Source of the DNA: Paraconiothyrium sp. Pb-2020
Taxonomy: Eukaryota > Ascomycota > Dothideomycetes > Pleosporales > Didymosphaeriaceae
Assembly: GCA_022419385.1 (NCBI GenBank)
Contig: JAJUBI010000007.1
Span: 1,831,768-1,895,767 of the forward strand
Direction of reading: 5' to 3'
DNA: 64,000 nucleotides
The position numbers and the translations under genes are program-made. The first letter of the stretch is position 1; every line of letters starts with the position of its first letter. Below are positions 31,811-41,950 of the stretch, in pieces. The notes beneath the pieces were generated by a model. It saw only the letters and a program-made list of their open reading frames with translations, was not told the DNA's origin and searched no databases.

Positions 31811-34088
31811 CTACGCCTCGTCAGCATCTTCGACGTCGCGTAGCTGGTCCTCTTCTTCACAGCTCCTCTCTACCTCATCACTGACAAACTCCTCGTATTC
31901 CTCCAAAGACTTCTGGATGTGCAGCTTGAAGCGCACAATGTCGTCGAGCATGCGCTCGATTTCTGTGTGCAGCTCCTCGCGTAATGTATTGGCGCGAAGT
32001 TGGAGTTGCTCGTACCTTCATACTCTGTCAGCAAGTATCCCCTTCACGGAGTGAGTGAGACGGGACTTACTCAATGTTAACAGCCATCTCCTTTTGTATC
32101 ATTAACTGCACGCTCTCACCGAGTCCGCTCCGCATCCTTCCAAGCTCCTTCTCCATCTTCTCGATTTGTGCGTCAGACGCTATCTTCTGCGTATTCGTGA
32201 TTTCGCGAAGCTTTTCGAGCTCCTCTTCTGCTTGCGCAACGCGGTGTCCCAGCGCCTCGACCTCGGCTTGCTTATCGTCGATGGCTTCTTTGACCTTGTC
32301 TAGCATGTCGTGATTGCTCATATCGGCTTCGAGCGCGGTATTGCGGCGTTCAGCGATTTCCTTTCGAAGGCCAAGGATGTTGGATTTGACGGTGCCACGC
32401 AGGTCTAGGTTGAGAAGGTGGTGCGGTGAGTACCCTGTGCCGCTGTCTGCGAGCAAACGGTCCGAAGCTTCTCGCGCTGAGGAACCCATTTGACTACCAG
32501 AGAAGTTTGGTCCATCGTTGATGGTGAGGACGAGTTCGTATTCAAGGCCCTTGGCATTCGCGGCTGTGGATGGTATGACACCAATCTGGTAGCCTAGATT
32601 ATTAAAGCGCTCAATTGTGTGTTCGAGTTCGTCTAGTTTACGAGAAGCAGCGAGTTCCTTCTCTACAACACGCTTCTTGGATTCTTCGACACGGGCGGAG
32701 GCAGTCTGGAGAGAGATATCGAGACGCTCCTTCTCGGAAGACATGCGGTCGATGTCTGCGATGGTCATCCCGCGGCCGTCAATGACGGCTTGCAATTCCT
32801 GTCGCTCTTGCTCCGACGACGCAAGTTCGGCTTCGATCTTGTCCATCTCTTGTTGGAGGAGGTTGCTCCGGTCAGTATACTTATGAACGCGTTGGCCGAG
32901 AGAGTTGTTGTAAGCTTCGAACTTCGTGCGATCGTCCTCGAGAGTCTTGATTTGGCCTGTTAACTCTTGAATTCGAGGTCCAGCCTCGGACAGCTTGTCT
33001 ATCTGATCCTGTAGCGCCTTGTGCTCTGCTTCCAACAGCTTCACCTCCTCTATATGCTGGGCATTGGCCTCGTCAAACTTACGAGCCATGGACTGAATGT
33101 GCGGTTCGATGATTTTGCGCTGTGCCTCCTCTTCGTCTTCGCCTTCCTCGACATCATCCGCAGAAAGCCATGTAGCATAGGCGTCCGACAAGAAATCGAA
33201 TATGATTCTGTCCCCCGAGACATCGTGGCCAGCTGCGAAGCACGCGTCATCATAGGAGCCTTGCTCATACGCGTTGATCATCTTAGAGAGCTGCATCATC
33301 CAGTGGAGCAGCCCTAGAAACGTCGGCCAATTGTTACCGCCAACAGCTGCGAGTTGTGACTTCATAATCGATTTCTCGTATGGGTAGCGCAGCTGCTTGA
33401 GAAGTACGGGAACCTCCTGGTCGATGGATTTCTGAAAGCGGTATGAGGGATCAATACGATGGTAGAGCCATTGGAACATGCTGACGAAGTCTTTCTGTGT
33501 TGGCGAAGACATGCATTTTGGAGATAGCACATGCTTGGACTCCATCTCGAAATTGTTATGTGTAAGGTAGTCCAGCAACTCAGCAGCTAGCTGTTGCCGA
33601 GTGCTAGCATCCTTCAATCGTCGCGGATCATTTGGGACGCCCGCTGGTTGTGGTGCAGACTGGAAAAAGGACTGCTTCACTCCGCTCTGCCCGGGTATCT
33701 GTGAGGTTCGCGACTTGAACACACTACTTCGTCGTTGCGACTCTTGTTGGAAGTTCGGGGCAGGTGCTGGTGTCGCCTGAAACAGAGAAGCGCGGGGCGC
33801 AAAGCTCTTTCGGGCTCCTGTGCTGCTTGCGCCAAACATGTTGCTTGTAGAATTACGATGGGCTGACTGGAGGCCCTGCTCAGCGAGGTTTGTGCCGGAC
33901 GAGGAGCGCTGGAAAATGGGCTGGCTGGGGCGGCCTGGCGCGAGCGACATTCTGGAGCCAGACTGCGATCGCGCGTGGTTTGCTGTGAAAGGCGCGGCGG
34001 CTTGCTGCATTGCATGGACGGAACTCGATCGCTTCATGGCCGAAGATGGCATGGGAATCGATGTTATGTTGTTGTTTATGGGCGCCAT
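31811..34088 (-). CDS. NDC80: Kinetochore protein Ndc80
   Basis: Two exons (34088-32071, 32015-31811; 55-nt intron GTAAGT to GAAG, CTGAC branch) give 740 residues. The disordered basic N-terminal tail is rich in Ser/Arg (residues 1-150), the region phosphorylated by Aurora B in other species. The calponin-homology domain covers about 160-310 (DPRRLKDASTRQQLAAELLDYL, KDFVSMFQWLYHRIDPSYRF, WPTFLGLLHWMMQLSKMI), and coiled coil follows from about 330 to the end. Ndc80 joins Nuf2, Spc24 and Spc25 to bind microtubules. The second exon supplies the C-terminal coiled coil (YEQLQLRANTLREELHTEIERML) and an acidic tail. Confidence 0.93.
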
Positions 34089-34898
34089 AGTCTGCGCACA
34101 GTGTTAGGGAGAGTTCCGCATGCTGCGACGGGCGGTCCTGAGGGGTTTTACCTGGCGGCGGACGGAGAACAGGCCCGGTTCCTGGGCCATGGTATTGTGT
34201 CGCAATATTTCTAGGTCCAAAGGCGCAAAACCGCTGGTATTCGTGCAGAGTATGCAATCAGACAGTGTTGCAGCCGTAAGAGGCGGCGGTAGTGGTGTTG
34301 TCTCGGCCAGGGTCTTGTTTGTTGTTGTTGCCGAATCCGTCTTAGGGTTGTCTGGCAACGAGCGCCGCCACCTGCACTTCCCTGAAAGGACAACACGACG
34401 TCGATGCTCGGCAATATCGGTTCTGGTGCCAGGGTAAGAGAATCACAACAATCACGTCAGGGAACTGCAGCAGTAACACTTGACTCAACAAAGGAAAACT
34501 GTTTTCAAATTTAGCTGACGCTCGGAAGCGTCTCCGGCAGAGAGAGAAGGTACATAGAAGGCGGTAGATGGAATGCTGCAGCGTGCTGCAAAAAATGGGG
34601 GGTAGAAATTATGCTCCAAGTCTTCTGTCCTTCCCCAGTCTCTCCTTCGCTCTCCAGGGTCTTTAGAAGACACGCCTGCCTCCGCTGTGTTTCCATCCCA
34701 TCACCTACCAAGATCCTGTTTTTCCCTCCGACTGGGGGTATCGTGTGCAATGCAAGCAAAAAAGGAATATCCACAGGCTGGACAAACGCCCAACAATGTC
34801 AAGCGTATCTACCAAACGAATCGACAAGCGTCATTAAACTCGGTCCGTCAGAATCCATCATAAACGTGTACCCATCCTTTTGTATTCCCCCGTCGATA
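34089..34898. other. Intergenic upstream of NDC80
   Basis: No gene is supported. This segment is the NDC80 promoter side and the 3' flank of the Ser/Pro-rich protein gene, both transcribed leftward. Confidence 0.45.
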
Positions 34899-35525
34899 TT
34901 AGTTTATGCCCTTGAACATGTCATCTGCTCCCAAGTCTGAACTGACGCCAAAGGATTTGAGCTCTGGTAACGCTGGGGGTGGCGGGCCCTTCTTCGCTGG
35001 TGGCGGCTTGGTGCCGTTCGCTTGGTAGTTTAAGCTGCTCTCTTTGCCTTCTGGTAGGGATCCGATGATGAAGGAGCTCTGCCTCTTGCTCTTGCCGAAC
35101 CAACTACCACTTTTCTTCCTTGACAGGCTTGGCTGGCTGCCAATTGTAGCCGGCGAGCCCGGTCTCTCCGACTTCAGGCTATCGTGTGACGAGAGCGGGC
35201 GCAGCCCTAGGAACTTGCGAACCGAAGAAGGGCGCCTGCTTGACGGGCTCGAAGGCGACATGGTGCTGGAAGCATCATTGGTCGCGGTCTGGTGGAGGTT
35301 GGGCTCTGTTGTCGATTCGGAAGACTCCTTGGTTGGGGGGGTCGCTTCGTGATGAGGGAAGACGGCAGACTTCGGGGTGGGGTGCGACGAAAGAGGGCCC
35401 TTTCCAGGCGTTGGCGGGCGCGGAGTGTCCGGGGGCGTGTCGGCCGGTGCGGGAATCGAAGTGCCCTCAGTGAGCGAGAAGTCGATGGGCGTGAGAGTGA
35501 GGGGCTGGTATTTCTTCCCGGCCAT
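34899..35525 (-). CDS. Ser/Pro-rich conserved fungal protein
   Basis: The single-exon frame encodes 208 residues from ATG 35525 (MAGKKYQPLTLTPIDFSLTEG). The N-terminal half has repeated TPP, DTPRPPTP and SP motifs that could be proline-directed kinase targets. The centre has RRPSSVRKFLGLRPLSSHDSL and LSRKKSGSWFGKSKRQSSF, a basic Ser/Arg arrangement found in several cytoplasmic fungal signalling-type proteins. The C-terminus is PPPAKKGPPPPALPELKSFG. There is no signal peptide, membrane segment or known domain, and the function is unknown. It is probably intrinsically disordered. The ATG lies in GGCCATGGC context on the coding strand. Confidence 0.65.
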   Translation of the reverse strand: MAGKKYQPLTLTPIDFSLTEGTSIPAPADTPPDTPRPPTPGKGPLSSHPTPKSAVFPHHEATPPTKESSESTTEPNLHQTATNDASSTMSPSSPSSRRPSSVRKFLGLRPLSSHDSLKSERPGSPATIGSQPSLSRKKSGSWFGKSKRQSSFIIGSLPEGKESSLNYQANGTKPPPAKKGPPPPALPELKSFGVSSDLGADDMFKGIN

Positions 35526-36342
35526 GGCGGGTGGTAGCGACGGCAGCGATCAATTGGCGGGAGCTGAAGGTTTGAGTATGCGTGATGGCTTGCAGCAGTA
35601 GCGAGAGAGAGCGTGGGACGGGGCCCTGCACAGCTGTAGGGCCGAGAAGCTCTCAGGAGTGAGTCGTGCGCTGCGATGTCCGGACGAAGCAGGGCGCCAG
35701 ATGTTCTTTGACTGCGGAGACACAATTGCTGCGCCTTGTGATACTGGAGTAATCGCTGGGGGTGTCCGTGCAACCAACGAGTGCTATAAAAGAGTGTCGC
35801 CGCCGCAAAGCAACGGTACGAGTGCGCAAACGGTCTTTGCTTCCTTTCCTGGCTGCGGACGAGGTGCGCCGCAACGCGTGCCCAGGCGCGGACCCTGGAA
35901 CGTGGCAACCGGCTAGTTGAAGCTCTGGCCACGCCTGAAAAGGGAACTGCCTAACGCGGTCAAGCTCTCCCTTCTGCATTTGTGATACTTGCAGTGTGAG
36001 CTTGAGCCGTTCTCACTCGTCTCTCATGCTACTGGAGATGTCCCAGTGAAGCGCTTCATTGCAACCAGACAGGATGGTGGGATCCTGTTCAATGCAGTAA
36101 CCACACGCTCCCGCGGACAAGATCGGTTAACCTCGATAGAGTTCTTCTATAGGACCGGCGTCCGTGGTAGTGACTTGCCATGAATGAAGTAATGCGTTTT
36201 AGAAGTTCAATCGAATCAACCTGTCTCTACCAATCTCGTGTTCCTGAATGCTGGTCAGTTGCATGTTTGCAGCGTAAATTCACTGAGAGCATACTTCAAA
36301 CCTCCTTTATCATCATGGTGTACGCATTCTCAACAACAACGT
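35526..36342. other. Intergenic
   Basis: No gene is supported. It lies between the start of the Ser/Pro-rich gene and the 3' end of the BYS1-type gene. Confidence 0.45.
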
Positions 36343-37347
36343 TCACTCCAGCTCCGATCCTTTTCTTGTAGATCGGTACCACGTTTCACAGTCATGGAAG
36401 AAGTAACACTGGAGGACGCCATCGAGGTCTCCGCAGTTGGCTCGTCCCGGTTGCTCATTGCCCCAGAGACCGTAGCAATTACAGTTCACGTCGAAACATA
36501 CTGTCTGATCGGGGAATCCGTCGGGAACCGGATACGTCTTTGGCCGGATGGGCCAAATCGGCTGGGCGGCAACGGTGACAGAGACATTCTTCGTGACGGT
36601 GGCCCAATCTTCCGTGGTAGTGGCGAGTTGTGTCGTTGTGGCCTTCAAAGTATGCTCTGGTGGCCGCAGAGCAGCAGGTGGAGGCGGAGGCGGAGGCGGA
36701 GGCACTTGAGGTGGTCGCGGTTGCCATAGTGCAGTTGTAGGAGCAGGTTTCCCGTCCTGCCACGTTCTCTCCACGGAAAGGTCAGTACAAGTCTCGAACA
36801 CGATGTCCACCCCAAGAGGACACGAGAAGCTTGGCTCGTCCTTGTAACCTCCCTCAACCAAGTACGTATTCTTGTCACATTTACCTCCTAGCCTGCAGTA
36901 TGCGTCCTCACAATGGAAGCCGACCCCTCTTTCCCCTACGATGTACATGTTTACACCACCATGTGCGAATGGGCAGTAAGAGGGATCCTGGGGGCCAGCA
37001 GCCCTTCCACAGTCGATGATGCTGGAATCGTAAAACGTCTTTCCCTGGTTTCGATCCATGGTATATTCTGCTTGTAGAATGCCCGCTGGCGCCTTAGTGT
37101 AGTAGGGGACGTCTCGGTATTTGAGGCTGATACCACCATCCTTATGCCATACCATGGGGTGAACATGTTCGCCTCGCGCAGGCACGACCGTGAACGCATC
37201 GTCGCGCTCCGGTGTTTTAGGAGGGATGACCCAGAAGTAAAGATCATAGTGGCAATGGTTCTTCCAGATGATAGTGTTCGCCGCAAATACGTACTGAATT
37301 GGAATTAGATAAAGGAGAATTCGGAAGAGGAACGAGAAGAGAGACAT
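36343..37347 (-). CDS. Secreted BYS1-type (thaumatin-like) Cys-rich protein
   Basis: The 334-residue single-exon protein begins with a clear signal peptide (hydrophobic 3-22, VFA cleavage site). The mature N-terminus ANTIIWKNHCHYDLYFWVIPP, then GISLKYRDVPY, ILQAEYTMDRNQGKTFYDSSIIDC and SYCPFAHGGVNMYI, follows the order of the BYS1/CetA family of small thaumatin-like secreted proteins. At least 16 cysteines suggest several disulfides. Unlike ordinary BYS1 proteins (about 150-180 residues), it has an extra C-terminal part: a run of nine prolines near residue 215, a Thr-rich stretch and a second Cys-rich module (TVCFDVNCNCYGLW, ANCGDLDGVLQCYFFHDC). This is a candidate cell-wall protein or effector; the family call is from motif memory. 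Confidence 0.7.
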   Translation of the reverse strand: MSLFSFLFRILLYLIPIQYVFAANTIIWKNHCHYDLYFWVIPPKTPERDDAFTVVPARGEHVHPMVWHKDGGISLKYRDVPYYTKAPAGILQAEYTMDRNQGKTFYDSSIIDCGRAAGPQDPSYCPFAHGGVNMYIVGERGVGFHCEDAYCRLGGKCDKNTYLVEGGYKDEPSFSCPLGVDIVFETCTDLSVERTWQDGKPAPTTALWQPRPPQVPPPPPPPPPAALRPPEHTLKATTTQLATTTEDWATVTKNVSVTVAAQPIWPIRPKTYPVPDGFPDQTVCFDVNCNCYGLWGNEQPGRANCGDLDGVLQCYFFHDCETWYRSTRKGSELE

Positions 37348-38444
37348 CGCGAGAGTGATAGGTCGAGCGATATATAGTCGGCAGTGTTGGAGAAGGCAGG
37401 ACGTGGACCCAAGTTATGGTGGCACTGAAAGGCTGGTTATGTATGCTTGTTTTCGAGGGTTATACTGATGAGGGACTGCCGTGTCAGGCGATATATAATG
37501 GGAAGTAACGTAGCCGGTGCAGCAGGAGATAGAGAACTGAAGCAGGTGGTGATGGTGGCTGAAAGATGAGAGGCGGGTGGAAGGGAAGAAGGACTCCTCT
37601 CGAGGCATGACTGCCTCTAGTATCTTTCTGCTTGCTGATGGATCGTTTCTCGACGTGCCACGGTAGTGATTATTGGATAGCCAAATCTCAATAAGTTGAT
37701 TCAAGGAAATGCCACGACTGAAGTTGCTAGTGGGCAGAAGGCGCAACACAAAGTGTAAATCAACAGCTATTGTACCGTGAGCACGCGGGAAGCTGACCCG
37801 CGAATATGGAACGGTAGAACAAGTCGGACAATGTCATTTGGTCTGTAGAGAAGATGGTACTTGCCTTTCAAAGATACGATGCAATGGGCAGCTACAAACA
37901 AGCTTCTCAACAGGCCGGAAGGCACACCCCCCATATCCCTCAACAGGCCCACTTGGACCCAATACCAATGACTGTAACGCTGTAACATGTTCTTGTTGAA
38001 CAGAGCAAGTGCATGTATTTGGTTTGTTGTTTGAATGTCAGCAAGTCATGCTGCTTCATTGACCTCTCACACATCAAGCCCAGGAGCGTCACTGCAACGA
38101 ACAGGCGGACAGACCCCTGTAAAAAGCACCATAATCTCTATTTTTGGTTTGTTCTGGGGCGGGTGAATTTCCTCTGCCTGAGCGACTTAAATTTAAAATC
38201 CAAATACAGCATCTGAAATGTACCGCATATCGTGCGGTGGGTATCGAGGAGAGCAATTTAGAGGAAACGGATATGAAAAGTGTAATCATGACTCTTGTTA
38301 GAGCAGTCCCCATTATAACGCCTTCGCCCATGCAATAAAAGGATCAGGAATCAGTGAAACCGATCGGAATAATCGAGAGCAATCTGAGCCGTGCATCATT
38401 TTTCATGCCCCGTGTCGCTTCGACCATCCCAGCCTATCAACCAC
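37348..38444. other. Intergenic
   Basis: No gene is supported. On the minus strand a TATATATC string lies only about 22 bp before the BYS1-type ATG, and a second TATATA string lies about 145 bp upstream; the latter is the likelier TATA box. The right end is the TFIIB 3' flank. Confidence 0.4.
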
Positions 38445-39548
38445 CTAAGCGACAGGCACCCGGGACTTATCTCCACCCTTCTCAAGCCAAGCAGGCTCGA
38501 CGATGTCGTCCAAGCGCGCATACATGAGCTTGTAGGCGGTGCGGATAGTGCCGTCAGAGACATCAACAACCGCGCCGATTTCCTTGGGGCTCTTCGGGCT
38601 GCCCATCAAATGTGACACAAGGAAGAGGACAGCGCCTGTGATCGACAGGGGAGAGCGTCCAGCAGCAACACCGAGGGTGTTGACTTTGACAGCGCAGTCT
38701 TTCGCAATCATCTCCAGTTTTCCAATGTTGAGGCGCGAGCAGGCTCGGCCGATAAGCTCAGAGGCCGTCGTGGCTTTGGTGAGGTTGAAATTTCCAGCGT
38801 TGATCACGGCACCACTACCGGCTGCCTTGGGGCCATCTTGTTCCTTTTTCTTCTTGTTGATGTAGGCCTCAAGTACTTTGAACGTTCGACCAATCTCCTT
38901 CTTGGAGACCCGGGTGAGCTTGTAGATTTCACGGAACGAGCGGCCGTAGCCGTGCTGACGACATGCAATGAAGATGCAACCTGCTATGACGGCCTCCTGC
39001 GACTTGCCCTTGAACAACTTCCCATCGTCTGTCATCTTATAAAGCAACTTCGCCGACTCTGCAATCACCTTGTTCATGGAGTGCTGCTCGCAGAGCTGGC
39101 TGATGGAGGCATACGCGGCCGACAGAGACTTGTTGGTCTTGTCCGCATTGGACTTATTCTGGGTGCGGGAAAGTTCACGATGACGATTGCTTGAATCGCC
39201 GAATGCGATCTCGGTGTGCAGCTGGGACCCATGAAGCAGGGGATTGGCCGCGTCTCCAACGCGCGACGGATCATCGTTGCCCTGGTCATCGTTGGAAAAA
39301 GTACGCCATTCGGAGCGGAAATCCAGATTCCTCTCTGACAGAACCCGGCCGCAGTCGCCACACACCGTATCACCGCGGGAGAAGTTCTCGACGAGGTTCG
39401 GCGGGACCTCACGACAGTCGGGACAGATGAGGAGGACGTTCAGATCCTCGCGCCACTCCTCTTGCTTCGTGGCCGGCGTTGTCTCTTCCCAGACTTCGCC
39501 AGGGGATAGCTGGCGGCCGTTCGGGGCGAATGCAGGAGCGAGCGACAT
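38445..39548 (-). CDS. SUA7: Transcription initiation factor TFIIB
   Basis: ATG at 39548 (MSLAPAFAPNGR) gives 367 residues with no intron. The zinc ribbon uses Cys42, Cys45, Cys63 and Cys66 (CPDC-x17-CGDC). The B-finger/reader region RVLSERNLDFRSEWRTFSNDD follows. Two cyclin repeats occupy about 125-220 and 255-350, with GCIFIACRQHGYGRSFREI and AAGRSPLSITGAVLFLVSHL marking equivalent helices. TFIIB bridges TBP-promoter DNA and RNA polymerase II to set the start site. An insertion of about 25 residues (NKKKKEQDGPKAAGSGAVI) between the repeats is Lys-rich and fits fungal TFIIB. It is divergent from the ATP synthase subunit H gene, sharing a 330-bp promoter. Confidence 0.95.
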   Translation of the reverse strand: MSLAPAFAPNGRQLSPGEVWEETTPATKQEEWREDLNVLLICPDCREVPPNLVENFSRGDTVCGDCGRVLSERNLDFRSEWRTFSNDDQGNDDPSRVGDAANPLLHGSQLHTEIAFGDSSNRHRELSRTQNKSNADKTNKSLSAAYASISQLCEQHSMNKVIAESAKLLYKMTDDGKLFKGKSQEAVIAGCIFIACRQHGYGRSFREIYKLTRVSKKEIGRTFKVLEAYINKKKKEQDGPKAAGSGAVINAGNFNLTKATTASELIGRACSRLNIGKLEMIAKDCAVKVNTLGVAAGRSPLSITGAVLFLVSHLMGSPKSPKEIGAVVDVSDGTIRTAYKLMYARLDDIVEPAWLEKGGDKSRVPVA

Positions 39549-39878
39549 GTTCGTATTATAGTATAGTCGGCCTTTGTATTTGTCTATCTGAAAAGGGAGC
39601 ACAGAGTACCCAGTTTCGGCACGACCTTCCTGTACGAGCGAGCGGCTGCTGCAGACGTTCAGCGATCGGGGTGGAGATGGCGGCAGCGTGGATCGTTTGT
39701 AGTGGGAGGGAGTAGAAAGAGGGATTAAGAGGCAGGCGCGGTCCAAGCTTACTAAGAGGCACGTGAGCAAAAGTCGCGCTTGCCCTTTTGGGACGAGCGG
39801 CTTTGTTCCCTGAGAATGCAATCGAGCAAAACCTCATCTCACTGAAGCTATCATTTAACATCCCCCACATCCGCCATC
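39549..39878. promoter_or_regulatory. Bidirectional promoter, TFIIB / ATP synthase subunit H
   Basis: The compact 330-bp gap separates start codons at 39548 (minus) and 39879 (plus), both housekeeping genes. It includes pyrimidine-rich leaders on each side. Confidence 0.55.
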
Positions 39879-40366
39879 ATGCTTGCGCAATCCATCAGGG
39901 CTTCGGTGCGTGCGACTAGCTTTGCAATTGCAAATCTCTACTGACCCAATGCAGCGCCAGACGCTCGTCCGCGTCGCCCGCCAGCAACCTGCCTTGATCG
40001 CTCGCCGCACCTTCATTGCTCCGACGGCCGTACGACAAGGTACACCATCCCCAGCAGCATGCAACAGGGCTCTACTAACGCGACCGGTGTTCCTTAGCCG
40101 ATCTTGTCCAGGACCTATACCTCCGCGAGCTTAAGAACTACAAAGCTCCTCAAGTCAAGGCATCCGACGCCGAAGGCCACGTCCAGAAATTCACCCTTCC
40201 CAAGGCCCCACCGTCTCCCGAAGAGAGCGACCTCGCAAACGACTTGAAGGCGTACGAGACGCAGCAGGTGGAGCTCGAGGGCTCGGCTTCGTCGGAATCT
40301 GGCGCGGCACCCGTTGAGGAGGACTGGTTCGAGGAGGATGCAGAGGAGGCGCCTGCTGCTCACTAA
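39879..40366 (+). CDS. ATP14: Mitochondrial ATP synthase subunit H (Atp14)
   Basis: Three exons (39879-39905, 39955-40039, 40098-40366) with introns of 49 and 58 nt encode 126 residues. The first two exons give a mitochondrial presequence (MLAQSIRASRQTLVRVARQQ, then RRTFIAPTAV). The mature part begins ADLVQDLYLRELKNYKAPQV, the conserved N-terminal block of the F1Fo peripheral-stalk subunit h. KASDAEGHVQKFTLPKAPPSP, an acidic C-terminus and EEDWFEEDAEE follow. Subunit h sits in the stator stalk of ATP synthase in the inner membrane. No single uninterrupted frame covers the gene, so it is easily missed. Confidence 0.92.
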
Positions 40367-41950
40367 AGCATTGTCAAGTAGGATACAACGTGTACAAAAT
40401 AATCGGGTGTGTCATTATGGGGCAACATAGCTACATCCAGAAAGCGTCGACGAACTATCCCACGTCCTGATTCCACTGGGCCGTACCGTATCACGTGATC
40501 TTCATCTTCCGCTTCGCAATGTTTCCACTTGACGTTTTATGCTCATGGAGAACACTCGCTTCCATTAGGCCCCTGTTGATGGTCAATACTCGTACTGTGG
40601 CGAGGTCACATGTACTGCTCGTTACCCAGGTACCTAGGTACAGCTAAAGTTCGTACTGGAGGCGTTATCGTTTGCCACTGCAGCTAAGAATAGAAACCAT
40701 TGTGAGATTATGCATGCCGCCAACGATTCAATGTTGTCTGATCGGATGTATATGCAGGACTATGTGCTGGTGGCGACAAACGCACTTGTGAAGCTCTAGC
40801 AAGTTACACAGCGTGTAGCCAGGCCGCGTCGGTCTACGAGTTCTCATCAGATGTTGGCCACCGCCCACACCGTGCGGCCGTCCTGCGGTGCTATCTGCTG
40901 CCCTGGGTGGATGAGCAGGCACGGGTAGGTCGCTTGGAATCACTCATGGAAGGGCGCTACAAGGAGCGGCAAGACCCACGCCGGGCCCCAGTGGCCGCTG
41001 TTGCACGAGGAGGCTGTGATGCACCACTGCTACCCACATGGTAGACGGACGTGGAGAGGCGGTTGCCCAGGTGGTGTAGCCATCCTCGGCCACGCTACAG
41101 CGCCCAATGGTCCGCCGACGCGCTGCGAAGGTAGCAGGCCCGTTCTGCTCGTACGTCAGAACGGCCATACTTGCACCGCTATTGCTGGGGCTCAAACACG
41201 TTCGAAATTAACTGGGTGCAAAGGCCGGCACCGGGTGCGCTTCGCCCTCCAGGTCTAAGTCCGCTAAACGCGAAGACCATATCGCACGAGCCACGTTCTC
41301 TTCATTCGAAGCGTGCGGTCCTGATGTCACACGCTGGCTCCGGTGCGGATGCACACTGCAGGCAGCAGGCCGCTGAGCTGCGCATGATTGCATCTGGCAC
41401 CGATTGCAGAAAAGCCCCGAACGGCATGCACATGTGCGGCAGCCGGCAGGAGCGCAACCTGAATCTTTGATCGCCGCGAGGCGAAGCCATCCGAGATCAA
41501 ACCTGCTCGCCATCCTTGCTAGCTCGCGGCGCTGCCTTTACATAGTCTAATTTACCGAAATCAGCATCAACGCTCCATCGCAAAGCCTCCGCAGCTTTTA
41601 GTGCTCGCAGTCGGTGTCTCTGAATCCACAGCTCCTGTCGGTCGCTACCTCACTGTCCACCACACTCGTTGCCTCAGCTCGTCTCCTTCCTCTCGATCCG
41701 GTCCACCACCCACCCATTTCCGCTGCGGACCCTCAGTCTGCCTAGACGCCCCGCTGACGTTTCCCTGCCGGCCCTTCGTACCGCACAGAGGCTGCCCACG
41801 AACACACCGAGCATACTGATCCTGCCTGTAGCCCAGCACCGAACCCTGAGTCCTTCGTTGCGAAACATGCGCCCTTAGAGAGCTCCGTGTCAGCACCACG
41901 AGCAAGCTCGTGGGGAAGCGAGTCGAAGACATCCTCCCAAGCCCACCACT
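40367..41950. other. Intergenic, 1.6 kb, upstream of DUF1765 gene
   Basis: No gene is supported. The last 350 bases are strongly pyrimidine-rich, as for a long fungal 5' leader. A perfect 12-bp palindrome GTACCTAGGTAC lies at 40630-40641. Confidence 0.45.

Noticed and set aside
40630..40641. Perfect palindrome GTACCTAGGTAC as an operator
   Set aside because: A single 12-bp palindrome in intergenic DNA is expected by chance often enough; there is no supporting context.
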